Shown here in pieces: positions 13,139-21,856 of a DNA stretch of 42,774 nucleotides. The stretch covers positions 1-42,774 of IMG/VR virus record IMGVR_UViG_3300043219_000161. One strand, written 5' to 3'. Each line of letters begins with the position of its first letter. The stretch's first letter is position 1. The stretch is from a virus. A program made the position numbers and the translations under genes. Under the pieces are notes generated by a model that ran no database searches, had not been told where the DNA came from, and worked only from the letters and a program-made list of their open reading frames with translations.

Positions 13139-13577
13139 CGAGAACAAGACAGAGTTGAAGCCGTGTCCTTTGTGTAAATCCTTAAAAGTGTTTATGGATG
13201 AGCCAGAATTAGAAGGGTATGAGCTCGGTAAAATTTATTGTGAATGCGGAATACAGATTATTGGAGACTATGAGTACATACTAAAGAAATGGAACACCCG
13301 ACCCAATGCGAGCGAGGGAGTGGATGTTGAATATAGATTAACATGGTGTGACGAATGCGAAAAAGCACTAGTGACCAATTCTACTAGATGTGGATGTAAA
13401 AATTTACTAAAAGAATTTCCCATACATTTAGTGAGAAATCCAGACTCAAGAATAAAAGAAGCAATTGAGGAAGTAGATAACTCTATTAAAGCCATACATG
13501 AAGAGTATGGGTGTGAGGTTCCAAGCGATTCAATAATATTAACGCTCACCAAAATCAAAACAACACTGGAAAAATAA
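13131..13577 (+). CDS. Lar-like zinc-ribbon protein, 148 aa
   Basis: KPCPLCKSLKVF, then IYCECGIQI and a closing KKWNTRP (about residues 10-58) match the Lar pattern of C-x-x-C ... C-x-C-G ... W-N-x-R. A second Cys set (CDECEKAL, CGC) suggests another ribbon, and a helical tail follows. It is the second Lar-like protein of this genome. The role in restriction alleviation is inferred from the pattern. Confidence 0.6.
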   Translation: MTNENKTELKPCPLCKSLKVFMDEPELEGYELGKIYCECGIQIIGDYEYILKKWNTRPNASEGVDVEYRLTWCDECEKALVTNSTRCGCKNLLKEFPIHLVRNPDSRIKEAIEEVDNSIKAIHEEYGCEVPSDSIILTLTKIKTTLEK

Positions 13578-13599
13578 ACCAATAAATAAGGAATAAATA

Positions 13600-13887
13600 A
13601 TGAAATACAGAAAAAAACCTGTAATAATTGAAGCTGTAAAATGGACCGGTCAAAATCATAGAGAAATGTTTGATTTTTTAACGGACACAAAAAACGAACC
13701 AATGCAAACATTTGATAAAAATTTCAGCATATCCCATTCAAATGGGATCGTTGATTTAACCATTAAAACATTGGAAGGTGAGCACATAGCATCAATAGGC
13801 GACATGATAATAAAGGGAGTTGCTGGCGAATATTACCCGTGTAAGCCTGATATTTTTGAACAAACATACACATATGAAGAGGGTTAA
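13600..13887 (+). CDS. Conserved phage protein of unknown function, 95 aa
   Basis: It begins MKYRKKPVIIEAVKW and ends in a G-D-M-I-I-K-G ... YYPCKPDIFEQTY pattern. These are the signatures of a very common small phage family whose members start MKYRKKPVV(I)EA and carry a GD-(Y/W)-I motif. No activity is known. AATAAGGAATAAATA precedes the ATG. Confidence 0.7.
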   Translation: MKYRKKPVIIEAVKWTGQNHREMFDFLTDTKNEPMQTFDKNFSISHSNGIVDLTIKTLEGEHIASIGDMIIKGVAGEYYPCKPDIFEQTYTYEEG

Positions 13888-13890
13888 ATC

Positions 13891-14286
13891 ATGAAATACA
13901 TAATAATATTAACAACACTACTACTGCTTAATTGTGCAGATAACATCACTAACAAACACTACTCAACAAGATCAAACGCTGGGACTAATTCATGGTGCTC
14001 AGTAGAGAAATGGAATAGTGGCGCCATCAAAGAGATATACACCCTAAGAGATGTGCAGAAATACGATAAGCAAGGCACAGAGATCTATATTGTTGCCGTA
14101 GATAGCGTAAGGGGCGATAGTACTTTTGTCAGTAATGACGATTTAAAGGCTGTTATCGTGGATGAGCCATTTTCAGAGGAATATAAAATAGCCCTGTATA
14201 ACTCATGGTACGATATGGAAATGGAGAATTGGGGCTATACTGAGTTGTACTCTGGTGGTGAGGATTTTGTTAAATGCGTTGAGTAA
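13891..14286 (+). CDS. Putative lipoprotein, 131 aa
   Basis: The N-terminus MKYIIILTTLLLLNC has a Lys, a hydrophobic core and Cys at 15, a lipobox-like ending (LLNC; Asn at -1 is unusual). The mature part is soluble and acidic. In a Gram-negative host it would be anchored in the inner or outer membrane. It is encoded far from the lysis genes, so it is more likely a host-surface or superinfection-exclusion protein than an outer spanin. No family is recognised. Confidence 0.6.
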   Translation: MKYIIILTTLLLLNCADNITNKHYSTRSNAGTNSWCSVEKWNSGAIKEIYTLRDVQKYDKQGTEIYIVAVDSVRGDSTFVSNDDLKAVIVDEPFSEEYKIALYNSWYDMEMENWGYTELYSGGEDFVKCVE

Positions 14287-14306
14287 TAGCCTAAATTTGC
14301 TGATTA

Positions 14307-14336
14307 TTGTAAAATAATGTATCTTAGTAGTATAAT
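14307..14336 (+). promoter_or_regulatory. Putative promoter for packaging and head genes
   Basis: TTGTAA (14307-14312), an 18-base spacer and TATAAT (14331-14336) precede the terminase genes, in the 88-base gap after the lipoprotein gene. The -10 is consensus and the -35 has four of six consensus bases. It separates the small-gene region from the structural genes. Confidence 0.5.
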
Positions 14337-14374
14337 CTAGCCATACAATGGGTAAACAACGGTAAAACAAGCAA

Positions 14375-14767
14375 TTGAGTAGTGATAATCTCGTAAATTT
14401 AGCAGACAGAACACCGGAAGAGCGTTCGGCAATAGCATCGAAAGGTGGTATTGCTTCTGGTGAATCCAAGAGGCATAAAAAAGCATTAAGAGAGCTTTGT
14501 TCTGAGCTGCTGAATAGTAAGTTATCCGATAAAGAAATAGATCTTGCTGAGGCTCTACAGATAGAGAATGTTGAAGGGTATAACAAGGGTGTTCTAGCGT
14601 TCGCCTCTTGCTTAAGAGAGGCCATTAAGTCGGGCAACGCTAGAGACTTAGAGAAGATATTTAGTATAGCTGGCGAACTTGAGGAAGATTCAAGCGGTGG
14701 AGGACAACAGCAATCGCTAATCTATTTACCAGAAGAGGACAAGTCTGATGGTACAGAGAGTATTTAA
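14375..14767 (+). CDS. Terminase small subunit-like protein, 130 aa
   Basis: The N-terminal segment (RTPEERSAIASKGGIASGESKRHKKALREL) and position directly before TerL fit a small terminase subunit that recognises DNA for packaging. The C-terminal part is Gly/Gln-rich. The start shown is TTG; it has no strong ribosome-binding site and no in-frame ATG follows nearby, so the start is uncertain. It overlaps TerL by 20 bases. Confidence 0.6.
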   Translation: MSSDNLVNLADRTPEERSAIASKGGIASGESKRHKKALRELCSELLNSKLSDKEIDLAEALQIENVEGYNKGVLAFASCLREAIKSGNARDLEKIFSIAGELEEDSSGGGQQQSLIYLPEEDKSDGTESI

Positions 14768-16334
14768 ACCTCAAAAAGGCGCTCAAGTTAAGATGCTCTC
14801 AAGTAGGGCCGATATAACGATTACTGGAGGCAGCGCAGGAAGTAACAAAACTTTTTCAATGCTTATGCGTCGAACCAGACATATGCACGTTCCTGGATTC
14901 TATTCAACCATATTCAGACGTACAACCCCGCAAATAACTAATGCTGGAGGATTATGGGATTCAAGTAATGAGCTATACCCTGGATTAGGATCTAAGCCAA
15001 ATAGGACAACATTATCACACACATGGCCCTCTGGTGCAAGGGTAAAGTTCGCCCACCTACAGCATGAGAAGAATTTACTAGACTATCAAGGCTCGCAAAT
15101 ACCATCAATTGGTTTTGATGAATTAACACACTTTCCAGAAAAGTTCTTTTTCTATTTAGTGTCTCGTAATAGATCTACTTGCGGTGTAAAGCCTTATATA
15201 GACGCAGGTTGCAACCCCGACCCCGATAGTTTCGTTGCTGAATTTATTGATTGGTGGATAGGTGAGGACGGGTACCCAATAAAAGAGCGCTCAGGCGTTA
15301 TAAGGTACTTTACTCGAGTCAAGGGTAATTTCATATGGGGTGATACCGCGAGAGAAGTATATGATTTAGCAAAAGAGCACATTGATGGAGCTGTAAATAA
15401 AGCTGGCGGCGTGGTTACTGCTAAAGATCTAATTAAATCAGTTACATTCATACATGGTTCAGTATATGAGAATAAAGAACTTTTAAGTGTAAATCCTGAA
15501 TACCTTGGGAACCTGTTATCACTCCCTGAAGATGAACAAAGAATGCTTTTAGATGGCAACTGGAAGATACGCTTAGATGGTAAAGAAATCTATAAGTATG
15601 ATAAATTTGAGCAAATGTTCAATAATCATCACATTGTGCCTGTTGGCGATGCGTTTATTACTGCTGATATAGCATTCAAGGGTGCAGACTGTTTCGTTGT
15701 TAAAGTATGGAAGCGAGGGTTTGTTAAAGGCTCCGATACTGGATTGTATAATCCAGACGGTCAATTGATACCTAGCACATGCGAGCCATCTGGTAAGGTT
15801 TTAGTCGATATTGAAATAATGGAGAAGTCAGACGGGGCAGAGATTATCACATTGATAAACAAATTAGCGGCTTCTTATGGTGTATTACCTGAAAATATAG
15901 CGTATGATTCGGATGGAGTCGGCCAGTTCGTTGGTGGATTCATCAAAGGGTCGTACTCATTCGTAAACAATGCGAAAGCCTATAATGAAGAAAACTATAA
16001 CTCACTCAAGGATCAGGTGTATTTTAAGTCTGCCGATGCTGTTAATTTTGGCCTATATTACATACTACCAGAAGTTGCAGAACGTGAATTTGATATAAAA
16101 AGTCGCAAAAAAGAATCATTAACGTTCAAAAAAATTCTATTTTCAGAAATGAGAGTAATGAAGCGCGATAAAGTGAATCATGATGGAAAACTCAGAATAG
16201 AGGGTAAAGATAAGCAAAAAGAAACCCTTAAGTTCTCGCCTGATTTCATGGATGCATTTGCAATGGTAGAAGTATGGGATTGTATGCCGTACGCAGGAAT
16301 AGAAGAATTTGAACATAATAATTTCATGGTATAA
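14748..16334 (+). CDS. terL: Terminase large subunit (packaging ATPase and nuclease)
   Basis: It powers DNA entry into the prohead and cuts the concatemer. The Walker A motif GGSAGSNKT is at 27-35 and the Walker B region IGFDEL at 121-126. The nuclease half shows an Asp in ITADIAFKG (about 300), YDSDGVG (about 385) and PDFMDAF near the C-terminus, as in RNase H-like TerL nucleases. At 528 aa it is of normal size. It lies between the TerS-like and portal genes. The packaging type cannot be decided from this sequence alone. Confidence 0.93.
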   Translation: MVQRVFKPQKGAQVKMLSSRADITITGGSAGSNKTFSMLMRRTRHMHVPGFYSTIFRRTTPQITNAGGLWDSSNELYPGLGSKPNRTTLSHTWPSGARVKFAHLQHEKNLLDYQGSQIPSIGFDELTHFPEKFFFYLVSRNRSTCGVKPYIDAGCNPDPDSFVAEFIDWWIGEDGYPIKERSGVIRYFTRVKGNFIWGDTAREVYDLAKEHIDGAVNKAGGVVTAKDLIKSVTFIHGSVYENKELLSVNPEYLGNLLSLPEDEQRMLLDGNWKIRLDGKEIYKYDKFEQMFNNHHIVPVGDAFITADIAFKGADCFVVKVWKRGFVKGSDTGLYNPDGQLIPSTCEPSGKVLVDIEIMEKSDGAEIITLINKLAASYGVLPENIAYDSDGVGQFVGGFIKGSYSFVNNAKAYNEENYNSLKDQVYFKSADAVNFGLYYILPEVAEREFDIKSRKKESLTFKKILFSEMRVMKRDKVNHDGKLRIEGKDKQKETLKFSPDFMDAFAMVEVWDCMPYAGIEEFEHNNFMV

Positions 16335-16343
16335 GGATAAACA

Positions 16344-17843
16344 ATGGCAACAATATACACAACTTTAGACACTGGAAGCGAGGCCGTTATTGATTGGCAG
16401 AGGGCTTTCGATACATACTTTACATCTGGCAAAATGAAAGATAATACTGCCGTAAATAAGTTCACCAAAGAAAAAACAGCTAATTACGCCTTAAGAAAGT
16501 GTAATGTTGCCGCAGATAACACCTATGACACTGATGTCAACAACCAGGTTGAGAAGGTGTTTGCAGAGGGTAAAATAGCCAGACCTACACTGAGTAAGGA
16601 TAGCGACAACTACTCAAAAGAGATCGATATAATTGCTCAAGACATAGACAAAGGTGGAACAGATATCAACTCATTTTTTGAGTGGAATTCAAAGCTGTCA
16701 CGGGTGATGGGTACAACGCTGCTTATTGGTGATAATGAGAAGGCAGAGAAGCTACCAGAGAATGCGGAGAACATAGGTCGCAATGACCTTCCATTTGGTG
16801 CGATTTATAGCCCGCTCGATCTATCTGCATATGGTAAGACTGAGACGGGAAGCCTCGTATACATTAAATTCCCCATTGAAGAGGATGATATTAATGCATT
16901 TCAAACGCCCGTTAATAACATTAATGCGTCTCAAAAGTACCGTGTATACCGCCGTAATCGTGGCAGAATAGAGATATACGACACTACAATGATGGGGCCG
17001 CCAAATATTACTAAATCAGGCGATAATGACGATGGCGACGAGGAGTCAATCAGAGACGACTTAAAAAACTGGCCTATCGTAGAATGTAGAACAAATATAC
17101 CTGAAAAGAAATGGCTGTTTGCTAACTCGAAGGATAGAAAGATTCACTCTGCTGAAGCTCTAATACTCAATATGCAGTCATTCCATAATGAGATATTGAA
17201 GAATAACACCTTCCCTATTTGGGTGGAGAACGTCGGTACTAAGCCTCAAAAGTCAGGCCAGACCAAATCAAGCGGTGTAAATGTTGGTGTTTCATACGGT
17301 GTCGGGCTCAATGCGCCACAATGGGTTACGCCTCCGAGTGACGCTGTAGAGGCTTTATTTGAGGCAATAGACCGTATTAGATCTCAAATTTTAAGCAATA
17401 TGAACGCTTCTTCTGCTGTAGATGATGGGGCTAGTTCTGACACTCGCAAAATGGCCGACGAACAAATGGTCGAGCAGAATAAACGAACCGCTTCTATGTC
17501 TGAGATTTGGGAAATGATGTTCATGAATATCGCGCTTAAGGCGTTCTTAACTGGCACAAATTACGTATATAAGGTGCTGTATAATAAGAAATTCGCCTTC
17601 ATGAGTGGTGATTTGTTACTTGAAGAGGTTGAAACTAAGATACGACTCAATAACGCTATTGGGTTGCCAAATAACATTAATTACATGCTGCTCAAGTCCC
17701 TTTATCAGAAGCTTGACCCTAACGACACGGAATTGCTTGAAGCTATTTCAGAGGCAGAGTCAGAGATTAATACTAATACACTGTCAAATGTCGATGCAAA
17801 CGGCAATGTAATCGATAATATCAAGGATGAGACTGACGATTAA
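16344..17843 (+). CDS. Portal protein
   Basis: The 499-aa product directly follows TerL and precedes a MuF-like protein, the usual place for the portal. It has the mixed profile of portals: an N-terminal alpha-beta domain, a long stem helix region near 330-400 (rich in Met, Ser and charged residues), and an acidic disordered tail ending in NIKDETDD. It forms the dodecameric ring at the capsid vertex. The identity rests mainly on position and size. Confidence 0.8.
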   Translation: MATIYTTLDTGSEAVIDWQRAFDTYFTSGKMKDNTAVNKFTKEKTANYALRKCNVAADNTYDTDVNNQVEKVFAEGKIARPTLSKDSDNYSKEIDIIAQDIDKGGTDINSFFEWNSKLSRVMGTTLLIGDNEKAEKLPENAENIGRNDLPFGAIYSPLDLSAYGKTETGSLVYIKFPIEEDDINAFQTPVNNINASQKYRVYRRNRGRIEIYDTTMMGPPNITKSGDNDDGDEESIRDDLKNWPIVECRTNIPEKKWLFANSKDRKIHSAEALILNMQSFHNEILKNNTFPIWVENVGTKPQKSGQTKSSGVNVGVSYGVGLNAPQWVTPPSDAVEALFEAIDRIRSQILSNMNASSAVDDGASSDTRKMADEQMVEQNKRTASMSEIWEMMFMNIALKAFLTGTNYVYKVLYNKKFAFMSGDLLLEEVETKIRLNNAIGLPNNINYMLLKSLYQKLDPNDTELLEAISEAESEINTNTLSNVDANGNVIDNIKDETDD

Positions 17844-19057
17844 TGCCATATCCTACCCGTAAAGACGCAATAAGCAACCTTGAGAAGCTCCAAGTAGGTA
17901 TTGGGGCCTTAAGTGTTGAATTGTATGATGAGGTGAAAGTTGCGCTCAGGGAGTTGATTGATTCTGACATCACATTTACTGCCGCACTCAAAGATTTAGA
18001 TAAGATATTTGCCGAGGCCGCTTTAAATGTGAGCTTCAGTACAAAGTTCTATGATGAGGTATTACGAACAATTGCCTTATCCTCATTCTCTGAATCGTTG
18101 TCGCTGGATAACCTGGGGGCAATGACATTTGATGAGTTCGAGCCTAAAATTGCAAAGATACTCGCAAAGGGTAAAGAGAAGACGGTCAATCAAGCCATCA
18201 GAGGCCGCGCAACACAGGCTTTAGAGGAACAACGCGTAATCATAAACAACGCACTGAGAACGGGCCGTACAATACGCCAAACAGCCAAAGAGTTACAGGT
18301 AGTTCAAGAGAAGTTTGGTCGAATCAAAAAGATTGCCAAGGCTGAAGAGATACCACAAACAGTAATCAACAAGAGAATATTCAAGCGGGTATCAGAAGCT
18401 AGAGCACAAATAGCTAACTATGGCTATGCAGATACATCTAAAAAAATCGACGATATTGAAGCGTATTTGAAAAAGACACTTAGACAATTTAAAGACGGTC
18501 AAGCTGTTAATCCTTCATTACGTGGAGCATATCGCGATTTATTAAAGGCTATCGAGACCGATAAGGCCCTGACAGGTGGAGCTCGTGATAGGCGGTTGAG
18601 TCGGATTGATAGAGCTATTGAGCGAGCTATGAAGGCTAAGGCTGAACAGCACGCAATGGCTGTGGCTCAGACTGAATCACTGAACAATGTTGCTGAGGCT
18701 AAGATAATTAAGGCGTTGCAGAATCCAGATACGCAGTATATAGCAAGCATTACAAGTGGTTCAAATCCATGCCCGTATTGCCTAATGGTTGAGGATATAG
18801 GGTGGCAACAAATCAATCAAGCTCTAAATCCTACGTTCCATACGCATTGTTCGTGTTCTGTCAAGTTTAAGCGTACTTTAGGGCGGCCTGAGCGATTATC
18901 TGATAAAGAGTATGAGTCTAATTTATCTAGTCATATACAGGCCGCAACTGAGAAACGTGGTAAGATCTACGTAGATAAAGTTTGGAAAGGTGTTTTGCCT
19001 AAGCCTGTGGACTTGAGGAAGGCTAAGTTCTATACGGATTATGTTAATGAGGTTTAG
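17843..19057 (+). CDS. MuF-like minor head protein
   Basis: The start overlaps the portal stop (TAATG). The first 260 residues are helical and highly charged, and residues about 285-355 carry the MuF signature: AVAQTESLN, then NPCPYCLMVEDIGW and FHTHCSCSVKF, with Cys and His residues that may bind metal. MuF proteins are minor head proteins ejected or attached near the portal. It ends tail-to-tail with a leftward gene, overlapping by 14 bases. Confidence 0.85.
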   Translation: MPYPTRKDAISNLEKLQVGIGALSVELYDEVKVALRELIDSDITFTAALKDLDKIFAEAALNVSFSTKFYDEVLRTIALSSFSESLSLDNLGAMTFDEFEPKIAKILAKGKEKTVNQAIRGRATQALEEQRVIINNALRTGRTIRQTAKELQVVQEKFGRIKKIAKAEEIPQTVINKRIFKRVSEARAQIANYGYADTSKKIDDIEAYLKKTLRQFKDGQAVNPSLRGAYRDLLKAIETDKALTGGARDRRLSRIDRAIERAMKAKAEQHAMAVAQTESLNNVAEAKIIKALQNPDTQYIASITSGSNPCPYCLMVEDIGWQQINQALNPTFHTHCSCSVKFKRTLGRPERLSDKEYESNLSSHIQAATEKRGKIYVDKVWKGVLPKPVDLRKAKFYTDYVNEV

Positions 19058-19193
19058 ATGGTTTGCTGTATATGTATTCACCAGAGCAATTGAATCTACC
19101 AAAATCTACATGATTAATCTTTTCGGCCTTAACTTTTGACATGTCTATAGGTGTTACCATGCTTTTTATCGCTTTACAATACTTACATGTCAT
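19044..19193 (-). CDS. Zinc-ribbon-like protein, 49 aa (last gene of the leftward island)
   Basis: I take ATG 19193 (GGAGACTGGA upstream); a longer frame from a TTG at 19238 lacks a ribosome-binding site. MTCKYCKAIK has one Cys pair and FNCSGEYIYS another Cys, so metal binding is possible. It overlaps the end of the MuF-like gene on the other strand and the preceding gene of the island. Function unknown. Confidence 0.5.
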   Translation of the reverse strand: MTCKYCKAIKSMVTPIDMSKVKAEKINHVDFGRFNCSGEYIYSKPSKPH

Positions 19194-19488
19194 TCCAGTC
19201 TCCCCATCTGCCGTTAAGCAATTCGTTTCTCTCTTCAAGGGTCTTGCCGTTCAAGTAATGATTCTCAATAGCGCAAGTAAAAACAGGCGATCTATTTATA
19301 GAATTATGATTCTTTACGCTTTCAAACATATCTGACCTTTCTGGATGATTCCATTTTACTTCAATTGTACCAAAAGTCTCAAGTGGTGCGCCTAGATCGA
19401 AATTAACATTCAATAATGGTTTTTCGAATCGCTCATAGTATTTTACCCAATTCTGTTTCGCTCTCTTCTTTCTTATGCGCTTATTCAT
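19183..19488 (-). CDS. Hypothetical protein, 101 aa
   Basis: It starts with a very basic segment (MNKRIRKKRAKQNW), which could bind nucleic acid, followed by a soluble body. It overlaps the upstream gene by four bases (ATGA) and the downstream gene by 11 bases. I recognise no family. Confidence 0.6.
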   Translation of the reverse strand: MNKRIRKKRAKQNWVKYYERFEKPLLNVNFDLGAPLETFGTIEVKWNHPERSDMFESVKNHNSINRSPVFTCAIENHYLNGKTLEERNELLNGRWGDWNDM

Positions 19489-19847
19489 TCGCCTATCTCC
19501 AGTATAATATCATTCTCATTCAGCACATAAAGCGCTCTACATGAATTTGATTCGTCATTATCATTACCAACCCATACCTCGCCATCATCAGGCAGGTTGC
19601 TTAAGAATTGCTTTAATTGACCTATGGTTACACAGTTCTTTTCAAGTAGTGGTAACGGTCTTGAGTTCATGCTATTATATTCGATTTCTTTAGGCTTATC
19701 AGCCTCTATCTCAGCGTCAATAAACTCAATAGATTTACCGCAATTATCACAGGTCTTGATTTCTGTATGGCCTACCTTTCCCTGCTTAGTGCCTACAGTA
19801 CCGCCACCATTGAAAAACTTTGCCGATCCACAATTTGTGCATATCAT
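19485..19847 (-). CDS. Zinc-ribbon protein, 120 aa
   Basis: MICTNCGSAK and CDNCGKS form a four-Cys ribbon with a 28-residue separation. The second half (TIGQLKQFLSNLPDDGEVWVGND) resembles the small fold found in many phage hypothetical proteins that begin with such an LK-x-L-x-x-LPDD motif. It is soluble and acidic at the C-terminus. It starts one base before the previous gene ends. Function unknown. Confidence 0.65.
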   Translation of the reverse strand: MICTNCGSAKFFNGGGTVGTKQGKVGHTEIKTCDNCGKSIEFIDAEIEADKPKEIEYNSMNSRPLPLLEKNCVTIGQLKQFLSNLPDDGEVWVGNDNDESNSCRALYVLNENDIILEIGE

Positions 19848-20090
19848 TTAATTATCCCCATCATTTGAAATCGATTTAAGCAATTGGTCTGGCTCGGAGC
19901 TTATCTCAAATGCACGAAAGCAATTCTCATTAGCTACTTGAGAGACAAGATATATAATAGATATGCCTCTAAATTGGTAGCCAGTAATCATGCATGGCGA
20001 TTGACTGACATCTGTTTTTATGTAAACAATATCGCCAACGTTGTGCTCGATCGGAAAAACCTGACCATCATATTCTATGTAGTTATTCAT
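19848..20090 (-). CDS. Hypothetical protein, 80 aa
   Basis: I take ATG 20090, preceded by GAGGGGTGGT, instead of a longer reading at 20111 that overlaps the previous gene further. The pattern FPIEHNVGDIVYIKTDV then an MITGYQFRG strand suggests a small beta-barrel, as in phage proteins with an SH3-like fold. Function unknown. It overlaps the previous gene by eight bases. Confidence 0.6.
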   Translation of the reverse strand: MNNYIEYDGQVFPIEHNVGDIVYIKTDVSQSPCMITGYQFRGISIIYLVSQVANENCFRAFEISSEPDQLLKSISNDGDN

Positions 20091-20232
20091 ACCACCCCTC
20101 AGACATTTCATTCATTTCATTTGTTTCTTCATCTGTAAAAACTTGATCGGAATCATGGTCAAGATAATCGATACTCTCACAGTCTATTATATGGCGAATG
20201 TATCGCTTCAGTAAATCTTTGTAATCAGTCAT
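20083..20232 (-). CDS. Acidic hypothetical protein, 49 aa
   Basis: The ATG at 20232 overlaps the stop of the previous gene (ATGA) and the ORF ends within the next gene. The product is strongly acidic (DCESIDYLDHDSDQ, EETNEMNEM). The ribosome-binding site is weak (GTAGGTTTCGTAA). It was recognised from its coupled position within the island. No family is known. Confidence 0.5.
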   Translation of the reverse strand: MTDYKDLLKRYIRHIIDCESIDYLDHDSDQVFTDEETNEMNEMSEGWYE

Positions 20233-20441
20233 TTACGAAACCTACTCAATATTATTCTAAACTTTATATAAAGAGAGGTATCACATTTCTCCATTTCAAA
20301 ACCAATACATTTCAAAAATAAATAACCGAAATAAGTCAAACGTATTTCAATAAATATTCTGAAGCCTTTGTTTGTTTGCTCAATGTATTTACAGGGATCA
20401 ATCCAAGGTGGATTTACCCACCTGTATAAATTCTTTTTCAT
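20229..20441 (-). CDS. Basic hypothetical protein, 70 aa
   Basis: Basic and aromatic-rich (MKKNLYRWVNPPW at the start, FRIILSRFRK at the end), with a hydrophobic middle (IRLTYFGYLFLKCIGF) that might associate with a membrane. GGAGATATGTAA lies upstream, and it overlaps both neighbours by four bases. No family is recognised. Confidence 0.55.
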   Translation of the reverse strand: MKKNLYRWVNPPWIDPCKYIEQTNKGFRIFIEIRLTYFGYLFLKCIGFEMEKCDTSLYIKFRIILSRFRK

Positions 20442-20701
20442 TTACATATCTCCAAAGCCATATTAAGGGTGTGGCGGATTATGGACTCATAGACCCGCCT
20501 GTCTACTTGTAGAATTACCTCACCTCTTGATATTGCATCTTTGTCAACTTTCTCAAATACTTTATTCACAACACAATCATGTACTTTTTTAGGTTCAGTC
20601 TTTGGTATTTGATCGGCAATAAGTTTTTCAACGCAATGCTTACATAGGAAATTATGTAATCCACTTATGTTTTTAAATAAATCACATTGACACTCACTCA
20701 T
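20438..20701 (-). CDS. Cys-rich N-terminal hypothetical protein, 87 aa
   Basis: MSECQCDLFKN and FLCKHCVEKL supply two close Cys pairs, probably a zinc finger. The second half is helical. It starts four bases inside the previous gene (ATGA). Function unknown. Confidence 0.6.
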   Translation of the reverse strand: MSECQCDLFKNISGLHNFLCKHCVEKLIADQIPKTEPKKVHDCVVNKVFEKVDKDAISRGEVILQVDRRVYESIIRHTLNMALEICK

Positions 20702-20907
20702 AACAACACCTTATTTTCAACATTCATAGCCATTCTATCGGCCAGCTCAACCAGTACAGCCCGTGTCCGTGCAGATAGAGTACATTTCTTTTGCTCAATC
20801 AGTTTCATCTCAGCACCTAGATTCTTGACCTGTCTGACCCTGTTCTGACTGTTGTAGCTCAGTGATTTTATTGCTGTGTCTAGGGCGTTTTCGTTTAGTT
20901 CGTTCAC
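20698..20907 (-). CDS. Helical hypothetical protein, 69 aa
   Basis: Entirely helical in appearance, with a basic middle (QNRVRQVKNLG) and a hydrophobic end. It overlaps both neighbours by four bases. No family is recognised. Confidence 0.55.
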   Translation of the reverse strand: MNELNENALDTAIKSLSYNSQNRVRQVKNLGAEMKLIEQKKCTLSARTRAVLVELADRMAMNVENKVLL

Positions 20908-21098
20908 GACATAACCTCCATAGACACAACAGGGTACTTATCACCCGCAAACTCCATAGCCTTCTTCTTATTCGTGAACACAGGTATACATCCCATTTGA
21001 CCATCGGCCCATGTTAAATCTACCTCGACCTCTTTGCCCTCGATTACCATTGTTTTGCTTGTTGCTGTTAGTAGTACTGCGTAGTGTGTTTTAGGCAT
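20904..21098 (-). CDS. Hypothetical protein, 64 aa
   Basis: Reads as a small alpha-beta protein: a strand (HYAVLLTATS), a second and third strand (KTMVIEGKEVEVDLTW, GCIPVFTN) and a helix (KKKAMEFAGDKY). The ribosome-binding segment AAAGGAATCAA precedes ATG 21098, which lies eight bases inside the previous gene. Function unknown. Confidence 0.6.
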   Translation of the reverse strand: MPKTHYAVLLTATSKTMVIEGKEVEVDLTWADGQMGCIPVFTNKKKAMEFAGDKYPVVSMEVMS

Positions 21099-21390
21099 TT
21101 GATTCCTTTAATTTTATTTCATTGTTCCATTCAATATTGAACATATTTGAATATGCGTCATATTCCTCATAGTTCGTAAGCCCCTTGAATTCACTGGCCT
21201 TTATTGTAGCCATTCCATCTCTTATAAAAATTTTCACATCTTTCAAGAATCGCCATCTCATCTCAAACTCAGATATAGTATCGCATTCTTCAGGCCATAT
21301 AAAGGGTTTTTCTTTATAAAGTGTTATCATGTTATCTGTCTTTAATGCGAAATCAGCTTGTAATTCCATTATGTCAATTCCCTCATCCAT
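21091..21390 (-). CDS. Hypothetical protein, 99 aa
   Basis: Soluble, acidic, aromatic-rich, with no Cys. It overlaps the upstream gene by 22 bases and the downstream one by eight. Starts at the ATG at 21390 (MDEGIDIMELQ); a shorter version from the Met at residue 8 is possible. No family is recognised. Confidence 0.55.
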   Translation of the reverse strand: MDEGIDIMELQADFALKTDNMITLYKEKPFIWPEECDTISEFEMRWRFLKDVKIFIRDGMATIKASEFKGLTNYEEYDAYSNMFNIEWNNEIKLKESNA

Positions 21391-21677
21391 TTAATGTGTT
21401 TACTTAGTTGTTGCGATTCGATACGGTCTAACATTGGGGTTATGTCTAGATCTATGCTGAAATATTCACACTTTTTAACATTAATAATCTCAAACTTTGG
21501 GCCGTGCTTTAACGCATCAACAAGGTCGTCACTCATTTTTGACAATGGAGTCATGAACACTTGTGGGTTCTCTAACATGTCACGCGCTTGCTCGTCTGTA
21601 AAAAACAACTCTGCACTTGTTTTGATCCCTTGCTTGTCGAGCATAGCCTTAAGCCGTTTTAGCCAGTCTGATTTCAT
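21369..21677 (-). CDS. Hypothetical protein, 102 aa
   Basis: Helical with a basic N-terminus (MKSDWLKRLKAMLDKQG). Overlaps its neighbours by four bases upstream and 22 downstream. No recognised domain; soluble. Its position in a chain of overlapping genes supports it. Confidence 0.6.
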   Translation of the reverse strand: MKSDWLKRLKAMLDKQGIKTSAELFFTDEQARDMLENPQVFMTPLSKMSDDLVDALKHGPKFEIINVKKCEYFSIDLDITPMLDRIESQQLSKHIKWMRELT

Positions 21678-21856
21678 AATTCGCCATTGGTTTCAATATA
21701 ATGTGTAGCGGCGTTTAACCCCATTTCATCGCCAGAATCACCGTCATAGTTGTCACAGTCGTAATGACCATATTCAAGAGGACATTCAGAGCATGTTGTA
21801 CAGGAGCAATCTCCTGTATCATCAAATATTTTCTTAGCAATTTCCATGTGATTCAT
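21674..21856 (-). CDS. Cys-rich acidic hypothetical protein, 60 aa
   Basis: CSCTTCSECPLEYGHYDC (about residues 18-35) has five Cys and a His in a short span, a probable metal-binding knuckle, followed by an acidic DNYDGDSGDE stretch. The ATG at 21856 is preceded by GGAGAAGAAAT. It is the first gene after the 193-base structured gap in the island. Function unknown. Confidence 0.6.
   Translation of the reverse strand: MNHMEIAKKIFDDTGDCSCTTCSECPLEYGHYDCDNYDGDSGDEMGLNAATHYIETNGEL

Noticed and set aside
13891-14286. The lipobox protein as an outer spanin of the lysis system
   Set aside because: It lies 25 kb from the lysis genes, is not nested in or next to a membrane-anchored coiled-coil gene, and is longer than typical o-spanins.
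14287-14374. Inverted AT-rich words near the terminase promoter as an operator or packaging site
   Set aside because: The matches are short and AT-only, as expected by chance in this genome, and no strong arm or repeat is present.
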